From assembly GCA_964443525.1 (NCBI GenBank), contig CAYUCY010000038.1:1-14548 (forward strand): 14,548 nucleotides of DNA. The letters run 5' to 3'. The notes beneath the pieces were generated by a model. That model was not told the origin of the DNA. It worked only from the letters and a program-made list of their open reading frames with translations, and searched no databases. Positions 14,246 to 14,548 of this stretch are shown piece after piece; the stretch's first letter is position 1, and every line of letters begins with the position of its first letter. Made by a program: the position numbers and the translations under genes. Source of the stretch: CAYUCY01 sp964443525 (GTDB taxonomy: Bacteria; Pseudomonadota; Alphaproteobacteria; Caedimonadales; Caedimonadaceae).

Positions 14246-14548
14246 CTATGCTCGTTCAAACCTTGGGCAAGAAAGGCTTCTAACTTCTCATTATAAAGAA
14301 CGGCTTCGTCGACTTCTCTGTTTGTCCCTTTTCGATAAGCCCCCAGCCGGATCATCTCGGCCATATCATCATAGGTTGCAAGGTATCGTCTGGCTTGAGT
14401 AATCAACCTCCCCTCTTCTTCTGAATTACATTGGGGCATCATTCTGGAGAGAGATCTGAGAATATTAATGGCGGGGTAGCGGCCCCTTTCCGCGATTTTT
14501 CTCTCAAGAACAATGTGTCCGTCAAGAATCCCTCGGACGGTATCGGAA
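14182..14548 (-). CDS. fliI: Flagellum-specific ATP synthase, C-terminal part
   Basis: The gene enters from the right edge; 121 residues and the TAG stop (14184-14182) are visible. FliI is the hexameric ATPase at the base of the flagellar type III export apparatus. Visible landmarks match its C-terminal region: SDTVRGILDGHIVLERKIAE, GRYPAINILRSLSRMMPQ, then RYLATYDDMAEMIRLGAYRK with GTNREVDEAVLYNEKLEAFL. The related injectisome ATPases are possible but the GAYRKG-x-REVDEA tail fits FliI better. Its presence suggests a flagellated or formerly flagellated organism. No fliJ follows the stop; instead there are 260 bp without a gene and then DUF2306. The last 20 codons are duplicated 3.8 kb away. 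Confidence 0.93.
   Translation of the reverse strand, partial: SDTVRGILDGHIVLERKIAERGRYPAINILRSLSRMMPQCNSEEEGRLITQARRYLATYDDMAEMIRLGAYRKGTNREVDEAVLYNEKLEAFLAQGLNEHSTFQDCFSALESILQEKEKAA

Noticed and set aside
14175..14402. 75-codon plus-strand frame over the fliI tail
   Set aside because: It is antisense to the well-matched fliI C-terminus; the similar-looking plus-strand start near 10364 (MKTTPLFLSPEEWILAL) exists only because the fliI tail is duplicated.
1..14548. CRISPR arrays, tRNA, rRNA, intact insertion sequences
   Set aside because: No spaced repeat arrays, no cloverleaf or rRNA-like sequence and no transposase or integrase frame was seen on either strand.

Overview
This window reads as a scaffold from an alphaproteobacterial genome of moderate to low GC. 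The order rlpA, dacA, tmk, holB, metG is a classic alphaproteobacterial arrangement. The right edge carries the end of a flagellar export ATPase gene (fliI). Several secreted or membrane proteins that I cannot place, a lower-GC right half, and the mix of housekeeping and orphan genes would fit a host-associated lineage such as Holosporales. That placement is an inference, not something the sequence proves. Two runs of exactly 10 N (6302-6311, 13247-13256) are scaffold gaps whose true sizes are unknown.

Left block (1-6019). A truncated secreted orphan gene runs leftward off the edge. Divergent from it is a compact plus-strand series: rlpA (septal lytic transglycosylase lipoprotein), dacA (D-Ala-D-Ala carboxypeptidase), tmk (dTMP kinase), holB (clamp-loader delta prime) and metG (zinc-free methionyl-tRNA synthetase). 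dacA/tmk and holB/metG overlap by ATGA and tmk/holB are 12 nt apart, so this is very probably one transcription unit joining peptidoglycan remodelling, nucleotide supply, replication and translation.

Middle block (6104-10365). A secreted orphan broken by a gap is followed by tpiA, a cytochrome b561-type membrane protein and a UPF0114 membrane protein, all on plus. A minus-strand pair converges on them with 6 nt between: a GNAT acetyltransferase followed directly (TAAATG) by a lipoprotein with a YdcF/DUF218-like core.

Right block (10366-14548). This is the accessory part. It holds a large secreted orphan whose coiled-coil C-terminus continues in the same frame for 139 codons past a single TAG, a DUF2306-type membrane protein, and the fliI 3' end. 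The last ~75 bp of fliI, including its stop codon, are present a second time, in direct orientation, just upstream of the GNAT gene. The two copies share an uninterrupted 39-bp identity and bracket 3.8 kb holding the secreted orphan and the DUF2306 gene. Collapsing the repeat would put fliI 5 nt ahead of the GNAT start codon, so the 3.8 kb looks like an insertion between formerly adjacent genes. No integrase or transposase is visible inside it. No rRNA, tRNA, CRISPR array or intact insertion sequence was recognised in the window.
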